Below, piece by piece: positions 1-5,624 of a DNA stretch of 5,644 nt. The notes beneath the pieces are model-generated. The model saw only the letters and a program-made list of their open reading frames with translations, did not search any database and was not told the origin of the DNA. Position numbers and translations under genes: made by a program. The stretch covers positions 1-5,644 of the forward strand of contig JAISBH010000307.1 of the NCBI GenBank assembly GCA_031266295.1, read 5' to 3'. Source of the stretch: Oscillospiraceae bacterium (GTDB lineage: Bacteria > Bacillota > Clostridia > Christensenellales > Aristaeellaceae). The number at the start of each line of letters is the position of its first letter. Positions within the stretch are counted from its first letter, which is position 1.

Positions 1-492
1 GTCCGACACGCCGCGCTTGGTATACAGCACATGCGTGTCACCGCTTATCAACTGGAAAGAGTCGCGGTCGCCCGTGACCAGCAGCGTCCGCTGGCCGCGC
101 CGCTCGCACAGTTTGGACAGCGTCCCCAGCAGATCGTCGGCTTCCCAGCCCTCAATGCCGAACATCGCCACGCCCATCGAATCCAGCAGGCTTTTGAGCA
201 TCGGGAATTGGGGGCGCAGCGTCTCCGGAGTGGGGGGGCGCGTGCCTTTATAGTCGGCGTATCTTAGATGCCTGCGCGTCGGGCCGTGCACGTCAAACGC
301 TACGGCCAGCGCGTCGGGCGGATGTTCGGCCAGCAGCTTCAATAGCATTGTCATAAAGCCGTACACCGCGTTGACCGGCTGGCCCTCGGGATCGGTCAGC
401 GACTCGGGCAGCGCGTGATACGCGCGGTACATTAGGCTGTTGCCGTCAATCACCACGCATAGCGGCTTTAATGGAGCGGTTAAATCGTTCAT
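1..492 (-). CDS. polA: DNA polymerase I, N-terminal 5'-3' exonuclease part (truncated by window edge)
   Basis: This is the first 164 codons of a PolA-type polymerase; the gene continues beyond the left edge. The visible part is the 5'-3' exonuclease (FEN-like) domain, which in the family removes RNA primers and flaps during Okazaki-fragment maturation and excision repair. It opens with the hallmark VIDGNSLMYRAYHAL (Asp16). The other expected metal-binding acids follow: Asp67 (AFD), Glu117/Asp119/Asp120 (EGWEADD) and Asp142/Asp144 (TGDRDSFQL), plus the conserved YKGTRPPTPE strand around residues 81-90. The spacing is almost the same as in Taq polymerase. The ATG overlaps the stop of the upstream ogt gene by one base (TAATG), and an AGGGGA lies 10 nt upstream inside ogt, which suggests translational coupling. 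Whether the proofreading 3'-5' exonuclease is active cannot be judged, because that region is outside the window. A stand-alone exonuclease is possible but less likely. Confidence 0.95.
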   Translation of the reverse strand, partial: MNDLTAPLKPLCVVIDGNSLMYRAYHALPESLTDPEGQPVNAVYGFMTMLLKLLAEHPPDALAVAFDVHGPTRRHLRYADYKGTRPPTPETLRPQFPMLKSLLDSMGVAMFGIEGWEADDLLGTLSKLCERRGQRTLLVTGDRDSFQLISGDTHVLYTKRGVSD

Positions 493-1052
493 TACGCTAT
501 TGTCCCCTGTTCAGCGTCGGTTATTATGCCGCTAACGTTCGGATGGGAAAGCTTGCGGCGATGGTACGCCCCCATCCGCGCCTTTTCCATATTGATCAAA
601 GCGCGCTTGCGTTCAACGCCTCCGTTGTACCCGCCCAGGTCGCCGTTGGTGCGGATTACCCTGTGGCACGGTATCACGATGGCGATGGGATTGCGGTTGT
701 TCGCCTGCCCAGCTGCGCGTATCGCGGTCGGACTGCCCATGCGCGCGGCTAGGTCCGCGTATGTGATAGTCTCGCCGTAAGGGATAGTCAGCAGCGCGCG
801 CCATGCCCGGCGCTGGAAATCCGTGCCCGTAGCGTCGATATCCAGGGGCAGGTTAAACTCGAACAGCCGACCGTTCAGGTACGCGTCGAGCTGCCTGACG
901 GACTCCATTTTATTGGTCCACTCTATATCACAGCCATAGTATTTTTCGATGCGCTCGACGGACGCGTGCGTGAAGTCCAGGCGAACCAATCCATTATCGC
1001 TTTCCCAAACCGTGATCGGCCCAAGGCGGGTATCCATCGTAAAAACACGCAT
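492..1052 (-). CDS. ogt: methylated-DNA--protein-cysteine S-methyltransferase
   Basis: The 186-residue protein is a suicide DNA-repair enzyme that moves the alkyl group from O6-alkylguanine (and O4-alkylthymine) to its own cysteine. The active-site motif IPCHRVI is intact with Cys129 as acceptor. Upstream are the DNA-binding helix-turn-helix part (FQRRAWRALLTIPYGETITYADLA, about residues 79-102), the Arg-finger motif IRAAGQAN (Arg112) and NRNP (Asn121); downstream is the GDLGGYNGG motif. Residues 1-70 are the variable N-terminal domain; there is no Ada-type Cys-rich AraC portion, so this is the Ogt/MGMT type. The ATG at 1052 is preferred, with AAAGGA 10 nt upstream; a TTG at 1058 (two residues longer) is the alternative, only 4 nt from the same site. 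The gene starts 15 nt after tadA and overlaps polA by 1 nt. The C-terminus runs about 25 residues past the usual family end, with a basic stretch (HRRK). Confidence 0.94.
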   Translation of the reverse strand: MRVFTMDTRLGPITVWESDNGLVRLDFTHASVERIEKYYGCDIEWTNKMESVRQLDAYLNGRLFEFNLPLDIDATGTDFQRRAWRALLTIPYGETITYADLAARMGSPTAIRAAGQANNRNPIAIVIPCHRVIRTNGDLGGYNGGVERKRALINMEKARMGAYHRRKLSHPNVSGIITDAEQGTIA

Positions 1053-1067
1053 CAGCAATCGTTCCTT

Positions 1068-1538
1068 TCAGGGTGCGTAGTCGCTCCGTTGCCTGCGCAG
1101 CGCGCTGAAGAACAGCTCCAGCCTTGCGCGGCATTCATCTTCAAGTATTCCTCCGGACGCCGGGATAAGTCCGCCCAGCGCCGGATCCTCTGTCAGGCGG
1201 TATACGCTCCCGCAGCAGCCTTGCCGCTCGTCCGCCGCACCGTAGTATACCGCGCCCAACCGCGCCAGGCGTATCGCTCCTGCGCACATAGCGCACGGCT
1301 CCAGCGTCACGTACATCACGCTTTGGCGCAGAGTGCGTTCGTCGGCGACCGTCGCCGCTTGGCGTATCGCCAGCGTTTCAGCGTGAGCGGTCGGGTCGCC
1401 CAGCGACTCGCGCATATTATGCGCCTGTGCCAGCACTTGATCCCCATGCGCGATCACCGCACCGACCGGAACCTCGCCTGCGGCGGATGCCAGATCGGCT
1501 TGCTTGAGAGCCAAGCGCATACCTTCCTCAAGCGTCAT
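1068..1538 (-). CDS. tadA: tRNA-specific adenosine deaminase (A34 to inosine)
   Basis: TadA deaminates adenosine-34 of tRNA-Arg(ACG) to inosine so that one tRNA can read several Arg codons; it is normally essential and works as a zinc-dependent homodimer in the cytoplasm. The 156-residue length fits the family (about 150-170). The cytidine/deoxycytidylate-deaminase fold signatures are complete: DPTAHAE gives the zinc ligand His52 and catalytic Glu54, and LEPCAMCAGAI gives the zinc ligands Cys82 and Cys85. The N-terminal GEVPVGAVI and the downstream RLGAVYYGAADE also fit TadA better than guanine or cytosine deaminases. The ATG at 1538 overlaps the TGA of the YdcF-like gene as ATGA, and AAGG lies 10 nt upstream. 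Reading farther upstream in this frame gives only a shadow of the neighbouring gene. No odd residues were seen. Confidence 0.95.
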   Translation of the reverse strand: MTLEEGMRLALKQADLASAAGEVPVGAVIAHGDQVLAQAHNMRESLGDPTAHAETLAIRQAATVADERTLRQSVMYVTLEPCAMCAGAIRLARLGAVYYGAADERQGCCGSVYRLTEDPALGGLIPASGGILEDECRARLELFFSALRRQRSDYAP

Positions 1539-2107
1539 GTTCCAGTCGCCTTGCGCACGATCCTTGAGAACCAGCGCGGTTCGCCATCGCGCTGCCAGCC
1601 CAGCTTCCACTCGATCCAGCCCAGCCACTCGGCTAGATGCGCCTTGAAGCGGCTGGATTCGCGCGTAGTAACCGGCCAGCCTGACGCACGCAGACCGATC
1701 GATCTGGATACGGCGAGTGCGCGCGGCATGTGAGTGGCGCTGGTGACGATCAGCGCCGTCTCCCCACCCCATCCATCCATCATGCGCTTGGCGTTTGCCA
1801 GATTCTGCATCGTGTTGAGCGAATCGCGCTCGGGGTGGATTACCGTCGGCGGCACACCCAGCCGCATCAGTTCAGACGCGAGCCAATCAGCCTCGCAGAA
1901 TGACGCGAGCGATTCCGCGTAGTCCGCCACACTCGGCGCCTCATCGGCCGCGCATTCGTCGCCGAGCCTGCCTCCGCAGGGTATTATCGCTGGCGCGCGA
2001 CCCGCAATCCAGCAATCGGCGGCGGCCTTTGCGCGCGCCAGCGCATCCTCGTCGGGCTGGCCGTCTGGCATGTGCTTGCCCAGCACTATGATCGCGTCCG
2101 CGTACAT
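1535..2107 (-). CDS. YdcF-like DUF218 domain protein
   Basis: This 190-residue soluble protein belongs to the DUF218/YdcF family, a Rossmann-like fold. E. coli YdcF is reported to bind S-adenosylmethionine, and membrane relatives (SanA, ElyC) are linked to envelope functions; the reaction is not established. Family marks visible are the N-terminal strand ADAIIVLG (residues 3-10), a PCGG turn (43-46), the HPERDSLNTMQN motif (91-102; usual form E-x-S-x-N-T-x-x-N) and VTSATHMPRA (121-130). There is no signal peptide or membrane helix, so it is probably cytoplasmic, unlike SanA and ElyC. The ATG at 2107 is chosen because GGTGA, part of the perfect Shine-Dalgarno sequence, lies 4 nt upstream in the right register and the protein then begins directly at the first strand. 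ATG 2122 would add five residues but lacks a spaced site. It is first in the unit with tadA, ogt and polA, which it overlaps by 4 nt at tadA. Function in this unit is unknown. Confidence 0.88.
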   Translation of the reverse strand: MYADAIIVLGKHMPDGQPDEDALARAKAAADCWIAGRAPAIIPCGGRLGDECAADEAPSVADYAESLASFCEADWLASELMRLGVPPTVIHPERDSLNTMQNLANAKRMMDGWGGETALIVTSATHMPRALAVSRSIGLRASGWPVTTRESSRFKAHLAEWLGWIEWKLGWQRDGEPRWFSRIVRKATGT

Positions 2108-2139
2108 TCGGTCACCAACCATTCTCTGAGTAGTATTAT

Positions 2140-2169
2140 AGTATATCTCATAGAGGATATAGCAGTAAA
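2140..2169 (-). promoter_or_regulatory. putative sigma-70 promoter of the YdcF-tadA-ogt-polA unit
   Basis: On the minus strand a -35 TTTACT (2164-2169, 4 of 6 matches) is followed after 18 nt by a -10 TATACT (2140-2145, 5 of 6). A perfect TATAAT also lies just downstream at 2135-2140 but has no good -35 at 16-18 nt. Transcription would start near 2132 and give a leader of about 25 nt with GGTGA before the ATG at 2107. No other promoter-like site was seen upstream of this gene unit. Confidence 0.55.
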
Positions 2170-2191
2170 GCATAAATTTGCGTTTTTATGC
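2170..2191 (-). repeat. AT-rich inverted repeat between mnmG and YdcF-like gene
   Basis: Perfect 7-bp arms GCATAAA / TTTATGC flank an 8-nt loop. The repeat lies 16 nt past the mnmG stop and directly against the -35 box of the next promoter. As RNA, the stem has only two G-C pairs and the following U-tract is short (UUUACUG), so it would be a poor intrinsic terminator. It could equally be a DNA operator. The rest of the 2108-2207 gap holds only the promoter. Confidence 0.45.
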
Positions 2192-2207
2192 ACCGCTATC
2201 CAAATTA

Positions 2208-4088
2208 TTACCGCGACAGTCTGACCAGATGCGTCAAATACGTCGTCAGCACCGCGATGTCGGCGGGGGATACACCCGGTATGCGCGACGCTTGACCGAT
2301 GGTTGCGGGCCTGACGCGATCCAGTTTTTGCCGCGCCTCGACGCGCAGACCTGGGAGCGCGATGTAATCGACGTCCGGCGGCAGCGCGCGCCGCTCGAGC
2401 GACCGCGTGCGATCCACTTCGCGCTGCTGCTTAGTCAGGTAGCCCTCGTACTTGACCGTAAGCTCCGCTTGTTCAGCGGCACGGGGAAGTATTCCGGGCA
2501 GCGCGGGGCACAGTTCGCGCAGCGAGGCGTATGTTACGCCGGGGCGCTTGAGCAGGTCGGTCAGCGGGAATCCTCCGGGCGCTGGCGGCTGGTCGTTCAT
2601 CAAGAGCCATCGCGCGAACGCTTCGCCGTGAGGCGCTCGCTCTGCGTTGATCGCTTCGAGGGCGATCCCGGTCTGGTCGCGCTTGGCCAGCGTGCGCTCC
2701 AGCCGTTCGGGCGAGGCGAGTCCTATCGCGGCGGCTCGTTCGGTCAGGCGCAGGTCGGCGTTATCCTGGCGCAGAAGCAGGCGGTACTCGGCGCGGGACG
2801 TCATCATACGGTAGGGTTCATCCGTACCCTTGACGGTCAGATCGTCCGCCAGCACGCCTATATATCCCTCATCCCTGCCGATGAGGAAGGGGGACTCTCC
2901 TCGTAGGTGCAATGCGGCGTTGATACCGGCGAGGATACCCTGCGCGGCGGCCTCTTCGTATCCTGAAGTGCCGTTTATCTGTCCGGCGAAGTACAACCCC
3001 GGTATGTCGCGCACGCCGAATCCAGCATCCAGCCGCGTAGGGTCGATGCAGTCGTATTCGATCGCGTAGGCCAGGCGCATCAGAACCGCGTCCTCAAGCC
3101 CCGGTATCGTGCGGATCAACTCGGTCTGCACATCCTCGGGCAGGGATGTGGATACCCCCTGTACATACCATTCGGGGGAGCGGAGCCCCTCGGGTTCCAG
3201 GAATACTTGATGGCGGGGCTTGTCGGCGAATCGGGTTATCTTGTCCTCTATAGACGGGCAGTATCGTGCGCCGACGCCGTTGATCCCTCCTGTGAACATA
3301 GGCGCGCGGTGAAGGTTAGCGCGGATCACCGCGTGGGTGCGTTCGTTCGTCCAGGTGAGGTAGCAGCAGGCGCTGTTGGCAGGCGGCTCGTCCGACATAA
3401 ATGAGAACGGGGTAGGGGGATCGTCGCCGTACTGGGGTTCCATCCGGTCGAAATGGATTGTGCGCGCGTCCAGCCGCGCGGGCGTGCCCGTCTTGAACCG
3501 CCGCAGATCAAAGCCCAATCCGCGCAGCGCGTCCGACAGGGACGACGCGTTCATAAATCCCTGCGGCCCGCTGTTTCGCGAGTAGTCGCCGATGATGATC
3601 CTGCTGTCCAGGTATACCCCGGCCGCGACTATAGCGGCGCGCGTTTGGAGGGTTTCTCCAGTCGCGGTGACGACGCCCGAGACGAGTCCGTTTTGAGTAA
3701 GTATGCGGCTGACCTCGGCCTGGCGGAGCGTGATGTTCGGCTCAGCCAGCAGCGCCGCAAGCATATGGTCGTGATATGCGCGCTTATCGGCCTGAGCGCG
3801 CAGTGAATGCACGGCAGGGCCTTTCGATCGGTTCAGCATTCGTGACTGGATAGAGACCGCGTCGGCAGCCAACCCCATCTCGCCGCCCAACGCGTCCACC
3901 TCGCGCACTAAATGACCCTTGCCCGTGCCGCCGATAGCGGGATTGCAAGGCATATGCGCGACGGCGTCAAGGCTGAGTGTAAGCAGCAGCGTTCGAGCGC
4001 CCATCCGCGCAAGAGCCAGCGCGGCCTCGCAGCCCGCGTGACCCGCGCCGATAACCACCGCATCCCAGACGTAAAAACTAACCATCAT
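2208..4088 (-). CDS. mnmG: tRNA uridine-34 5-carboxymethylaminomethyl modification enzyme, FAD subunit
   Basis: MnmG (GidA) works with the GTPase MnmE to place the cmnm5 group on wobble uridine-34 of several tRNAs, using FAD, NADH, glycine and methylene-tetrahydrofolate; it is cytoplasmic and dimeric. The 626-residue length matches E. coli (629). Features in order: FAD dinucleotide-binding motif VIGAGHAGCEAA (about 12-23); family signature MPCNPAIGGTGKGHLVREVD with the conserved Cys48; GARYCPSIEDK with conserved Cys277; second signature AGQINGTSGYEEAAAQG then AGINA (about 365-390); and the C-terminal MnmE-binding helical part with KYEGYL and RPATIGQASRIPGV. The folate-using homologue TrmFO is shorter (about 440) and lacks this C-terminus, so it is excluded. 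Two ATGs are adjacent (4088 and 4085), with no Shine-Dalgarno before either; 4088 is taken because the predicted transcription start falls on it. The mnmE partner, often next to mnmG, is not in this window. Confidence 0.97.
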   Translation of the reverse strand: MMVSFYVWDAVVIGAGHAGCEAALALARMGARTLLLTLSLDAVAHMPCNPAIGGTGKGHLVREVDALGGEMGLAADAVSIQSRMLNRSKGPAVHSLRAQADKRAYHDHMLAALLAEPNITLRQAEVSRILTQNGLVSGVVTATGETLQTRAAIVAAGVYLDSRIIIGDYSRNSGPQGFMNASSLSDALRGLGFDLRRFKTGTPARLDARTIHFDRMEPQYGDDPPTPFSFMSDEPPANSACCYLTWTNERTHAVIRANLHRAPMFTGGINGVGARYCPSIEDKITRFADKPRHQVFLEPEGLRSPEWYVQGVSTSLPEDVQTELIRTIPGLEDAVLMRLAYAIEYDCIDPTRLDAGFGVRDIPGLYFAGQINGTSGYEEAAAQGILAGINAALHLRGESPFLIGRDEGYIGVLADDLTVKGTDEPYRMMTSRAEYRLLLRQDNADLRLTERAAAIGLASPERLERTLAKRDQTGIALEAINAERAPHGEAFARWLLMNDQPPAPGGFPLTDLLKRPGVTYASLRELCPALPGILPRAAEQAELTVKYEGYLTKQQREVDRTRSLERRALPPDVDYIALPGLRVEARQKLDRVRPATIGQASRIPGVSPADIAVLTTYLTHLVRLSR

Positions 4089-4095
4089 ATCGCAT

Positions 4096-4124
4096 ATTCT
4101 ACCATGATTGGACAAGATCGGCAA
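4096..4124 (-). promoter_or_regulatory. putative mnmG promoter, possibly leaderless
   Basis: Minus-strand -35 TTGCCG (4119-4124, 4 of 6) and -10 TAGAAT (4096-4101, 5 of 6) are separated by exactly 17 nt. Seven nucleotides after the -10 comes the A of the first mnmG ATG at 4088, where transcription would be expected to start. There is no ribosome binding site between the -10 and the ATG, so the message would carry little or no leader. Confidence 0.6.
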
Positions 4125-4140
4125 TATTTCAGCAAATATT
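4123..4140. repeat. AT-rich inverted repeat at end of phosphatase-like gene
   Basis: Perfect 7-bp arms AATATTT / AAATATT with a CAGC loop (plus-strand reading). It begins on the last base of the phosphatase-like stop codon and overlaps the mnmG -35 box by two bases. The stem is all A-T and lacks a U-tract, so a terminator role is doubtful; an operator over the mnmG promoter or chance in AT-rich DNA are the alternatives. Confidence 0.4.
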
Positions 4141-5324
4141 TATGTATGGATGCCGAGTATGCTGCGGGCGAGAGGGGCGATATCCAGCAGCGTGCCGCCG
4201 CGCCTTGTTTCTCCCGGGATAGACCCGGCGCCTCTTACGGCGTAAAATACGTCATAGCCCGCTATGTCTAGAGGATAGCCATGGTTGCCTTTCAGAGCCG
4301 GCTCTGCGCCTGGTTTTACATTGTTATAACTATATCCCGGTTTCGCGCTGAAGCCGAATGGCAGATCGGAGCGGCCGCTGATGCGCATCTCTTCGTCGGT
4401 TAGGAGGTGGCTGAAGCCTTCGGACGCGGCGATGGACTCAAGGACGGCGGTCGTATCGAAAGGCGCCAGGGAGCCGGGGTGGAAGAAAGCGCTGCCGCCG
4501 CAGCATTCGATATAGCAACGGTGATCGCCGATGGCATATCCGGCGTCGCTCGCGTCCAGCAGGCCCATGCCGACCAGAACGTCGTTGGGGGTGAGGACGG
4601 TGTGGACGTCTAACTGCGCATGGTCGGAGAAGATTATAACGACAGTATCATTATCGATGGCGGAGAGGAGGGCGCCCAGGTTTTCGTCCAGACTGGCGTA
4701 GGCTTCATCGAGTTGAGGCGAGCCGCCGGGGTTCTGATGGCGCAGCGCGTCATAGCAGGAGAGGTGGACCAGCGTCAAGTCGGGGCGGTTTCGGCGCAGG
4801 ATATCGGCGGAGCACGCCGTGACGAAGCGATCCAGCGCGGGTTGGGATACGCCGCTGCGCAGTTTGCCATAGCGAAGAACCATGCGGGCTTGGAGCAGCT
4901 TGCTGCCTGAACGCAGGTTGGCCGCGATCTGGTTTTCGCCGGGGAGGATGTGGATCTCGGGGATGTTCCATCGAATGTGGGGTGAACCGCCGGTGCATGG
5001 CCATAAAACGGCGGCGACGGTGAGTCCGGCTTCGGACGCGGCTTGCCACAGCGTTCGGGCGTGAATGGCCGACGCGTCCGTGATCCAGCGAGGATAGCGG
5101 GTGGGGAAAGGATGGGTGTTGCTGCTAACGCCATGATCGCAAGGGTGCACGCCGGTCGCGACGGAGCAGTGAACGGGGTATGTGTTGGAGGGGAACACGG
5201 ATTGCACGCCTAGAGTGACCGAGGCGGTACGCGCGAACGCCGCGATGTTGGTATACCGTGCGGACATAGATTCCCATTCGCCGCTTGAGACGGCGTCGAA
5301 ACTGATGATCAGCAGTTTATTCAT
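4140..5324 (-). CDS. alkaline phosphatase superfamily enzyme (nucleotide pyrophosphatase/phosphodiesterase-like)
   Basis: A 394-residue two-metal hydrolase of the alkaline-phosphatase superfamily, closest in motif layout to the NPP/type I phosphodiesterase branch. All seven expected active-site positions can be placed: Asp10 (ISFDA), nucleophile Thr48 (FPSNTYP), Asp192 and His196 (YDALRH), Asp234 and His235 (FSDHAQ), and His348 (KGNHGYP). TGVHPCDHG (57-65) matches the family TGxxPxxHG turn. No signal peptide or membrane helix is visible, so unlike most NPPs it is probably cytoplasmic. The substrate is unknown: phosphodiesters, phosphonates, phosphomonoesters and sulfate esters are all used in this superfamily, though a Thr nucleophile argues against a formylglycine sulfatase. 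The ATG at 5324 is the only workable start, since an in-frame stop lies five codons upstream and the first strand begins at residue 3; the nearest AGGA is 13 nt away, so initiation looks weak. It sits 51 nt before mnmG on the same strand, but mnmG has its own promoter. Confidence 0.88.
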   Translation of the reverse strand: MNKLLIISFDAVSSGEWESMSARYTNIAAFARTASVTLGVQSVFPSNTYPVHCSVATGVHPCDHGVSSNTHPFPTRYPRWITDASAIHARTLWQAASEAGLTVAAVLWPCTGGSPHIRWNIPEIHILPGENQIAANLRSGSKLLQARMVLRYGKLRSGVSQPALDRFVTACSADILRRNRPDLTLVHLSCYDALRHQNPGGSPQLDEAYASLDENLGALLSAIDNDTVVIIFSDHAQLDVHTVLTPNDVLVGMGLLDASDAGYAIGDHRCYIECCGGSAFFHPGSLAPFDTTAVLESIAASEGFSHLLTDEEMRISGRSDLPFGFSAKPGYSYNNVKPGAEPALKGNHGYPLDIAGYDVFYAVRGAGSIPGETRRGGTLLDIAPLARSILGIHT

Positions 5325-5349
5325 TTGAGCGCCATCATCCTAACGTTTG

Positions 5350-5362
5350 ATATTGCCAATAT
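5350..5362. repeat. 13-bp palindrome in the phosphatase-like gene leader
   Basis: ATATTG-C-CAATAT is a perfect 6-bp inverted repeat around one base. It lies 26 nt upstream of the phosphatase-like ATG and about 32 nt downstream of the predicted start of transcription, a position suited to a repressor roadblock. The word CAATATTT at 5357-5364 recurs at 4122-4129 by the mnmG promoter. Chance in AT-rich DNA is possible. Confidence 0.4.
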
Positions 5363-5401
5363 TTGTACGCTGTTTGTTATCGGTTTATTGCAGCGTTCAT
5401 G

Positions 5402-5430
5402 ATTATACCGACTCGTGAATGATAATGCAA
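5402..5430 (-). promoter_or_regulatory. putative sigma-70 promoter of phosphatase-like gene
   Basis: Minus-strand perfect -10 TATAAT (5402-5407) with a weaker -35 TTGCAT (5425-5430, 3 of 6) at the ideal 17-nt spacing. Transcription would start near 5394, giving a leader of about 70 nt before the ATG at 5324. It stands back to back with the plus-strand promoter at 5451-5480, with 20 bp between the two -35 boxes. Confidence 0.6.
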
Positions 5431-5433
5431 CAC

Positions 5434-5464
5434 GCGGCGGTCTCTTCGAGTTGACTCGCGCCGC
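5434..5464. promoter_or_regulatory. palindromic element between and over divergent -35 boxes (operator candidate)
   Basis: Outer arms GCGGCG (5434-5439) and CGCCGC (5459-5464) enclose an inner perfect repeat CGAG-TTGA-CTCG (5447-5458). The plus-strand -35 box TTGACT (5451-5456) lies inside the inner repeat, and the minus-strand -35 ends 4 bp away. The location suggests a binding site that could control both divergent promoters. No known operator consensus was recognised. Confidence 0.4.
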
Positions 5465-5480
5465 TATTATCCGGTATTAT
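5451..5480 (+). promoter_or_regulatory. putative sigma-70 promoter of the divergent plus-strand gene
   Basis: Plus-strand -35 TTGACT (5451-5456, 5 of 6) and -10 TATTAT (5475-5480, 5 of 6) with an 18-nt spacer. The predicted start of transcription, about 5487, coincides with the first base of a strong hairpin, so the RNA would begin with a 5'-terminal stem-loop. Confidence 0.6.
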
Positions 5481-5486
5481 TAGGTA

Positions 5487-5624
5487 AGAATCCCTTCGGG
5501 ATTCTGCGGATACGCGCCCGCTTCGCGCTGCGCGCCGCCATATGGAAAGATTCGTTCTACTATTCTTGAGCAGGAGGCTTCGCTTCTTTTCAAGCGCCAA
5601 GCTGAGCGAGTGAGGAGGGAGTGA
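5487..5624 (+). promoter_or_regulatory. hairpin-rich 5' leader of the divergent gene
   Basis: About 138 nt of untranslated leader with three stem-loops. The first (5487-5505) has 8-bp arms AGAATCCC/GGGATTCT around TTC. The second follows at once (5506-5538): GCGG and CGCGC pair with GCGCG and CCGC across a 3-nt bulge, with a small CGC-TTC-GCG hairpin in its loop. The third (5577-5602) pairs GCTTCGCTT with AAGCG and AAGC across a CC bulge around a 6-nt loop and ends 10 nt before the AGGAGG at 5613-5618. I could not match it to a riboswitch or T-box: the T-box antiterminator core (GGTGG...) is absent and no terminator U-tract is present. It may be a translational control element or a stable RNA-protecting leader. 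Confidence 0.45.

Noticed and set aside
966..1733. Long open frame of 255 codons on the plus strand
   Set aside because: It lies wholly opposite ogt, tadA and the YdcF-like gene, whose minus-strand products carry complete family motifs. Its own translation is rich in Arg, Gln and Ala with no recognisable domain, typical of antisense frames in GC-rich genes.
1539..1772. N-terminally extended tadA reaching 1772
   Set aside because: The extra residues are an out-of-frame reading of the YdcF-like gene. The ATG at 1538 has an ATGA overlap and gives a normal-length TadA.
2178..2906. Open frame of 242 codons on the plus strand opposite the mnmG 3' half
   Set aside because: Shadow of mnmG, with no family motif and no ribosome binding site; it even starts inside the inverted repeat in the intergenic gap.
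4089..4124. mnmG start at a TTG at 4124
   Set aside because: It would place the start inside the -35 box and add 12 residues absent from the family before the FAD-binding strand.
5403..5600. Minus-strand open frame of 65 codons upstream of the phosphatase-like gene
   Set aside because: It runs through the divergent promoters and hairpins, has no convincing ribosome binding site, and its translation is low-complexity in charged and Ser/Arg residues. The region is better explained as regulatory.
5487..5612. T-box or other known riboswitch in the leader
   Set aside because: No T-box core, no terminator with a U-tract, and no class-defining conserved loop that I can recognise; retained only as an unassigned structured leader.
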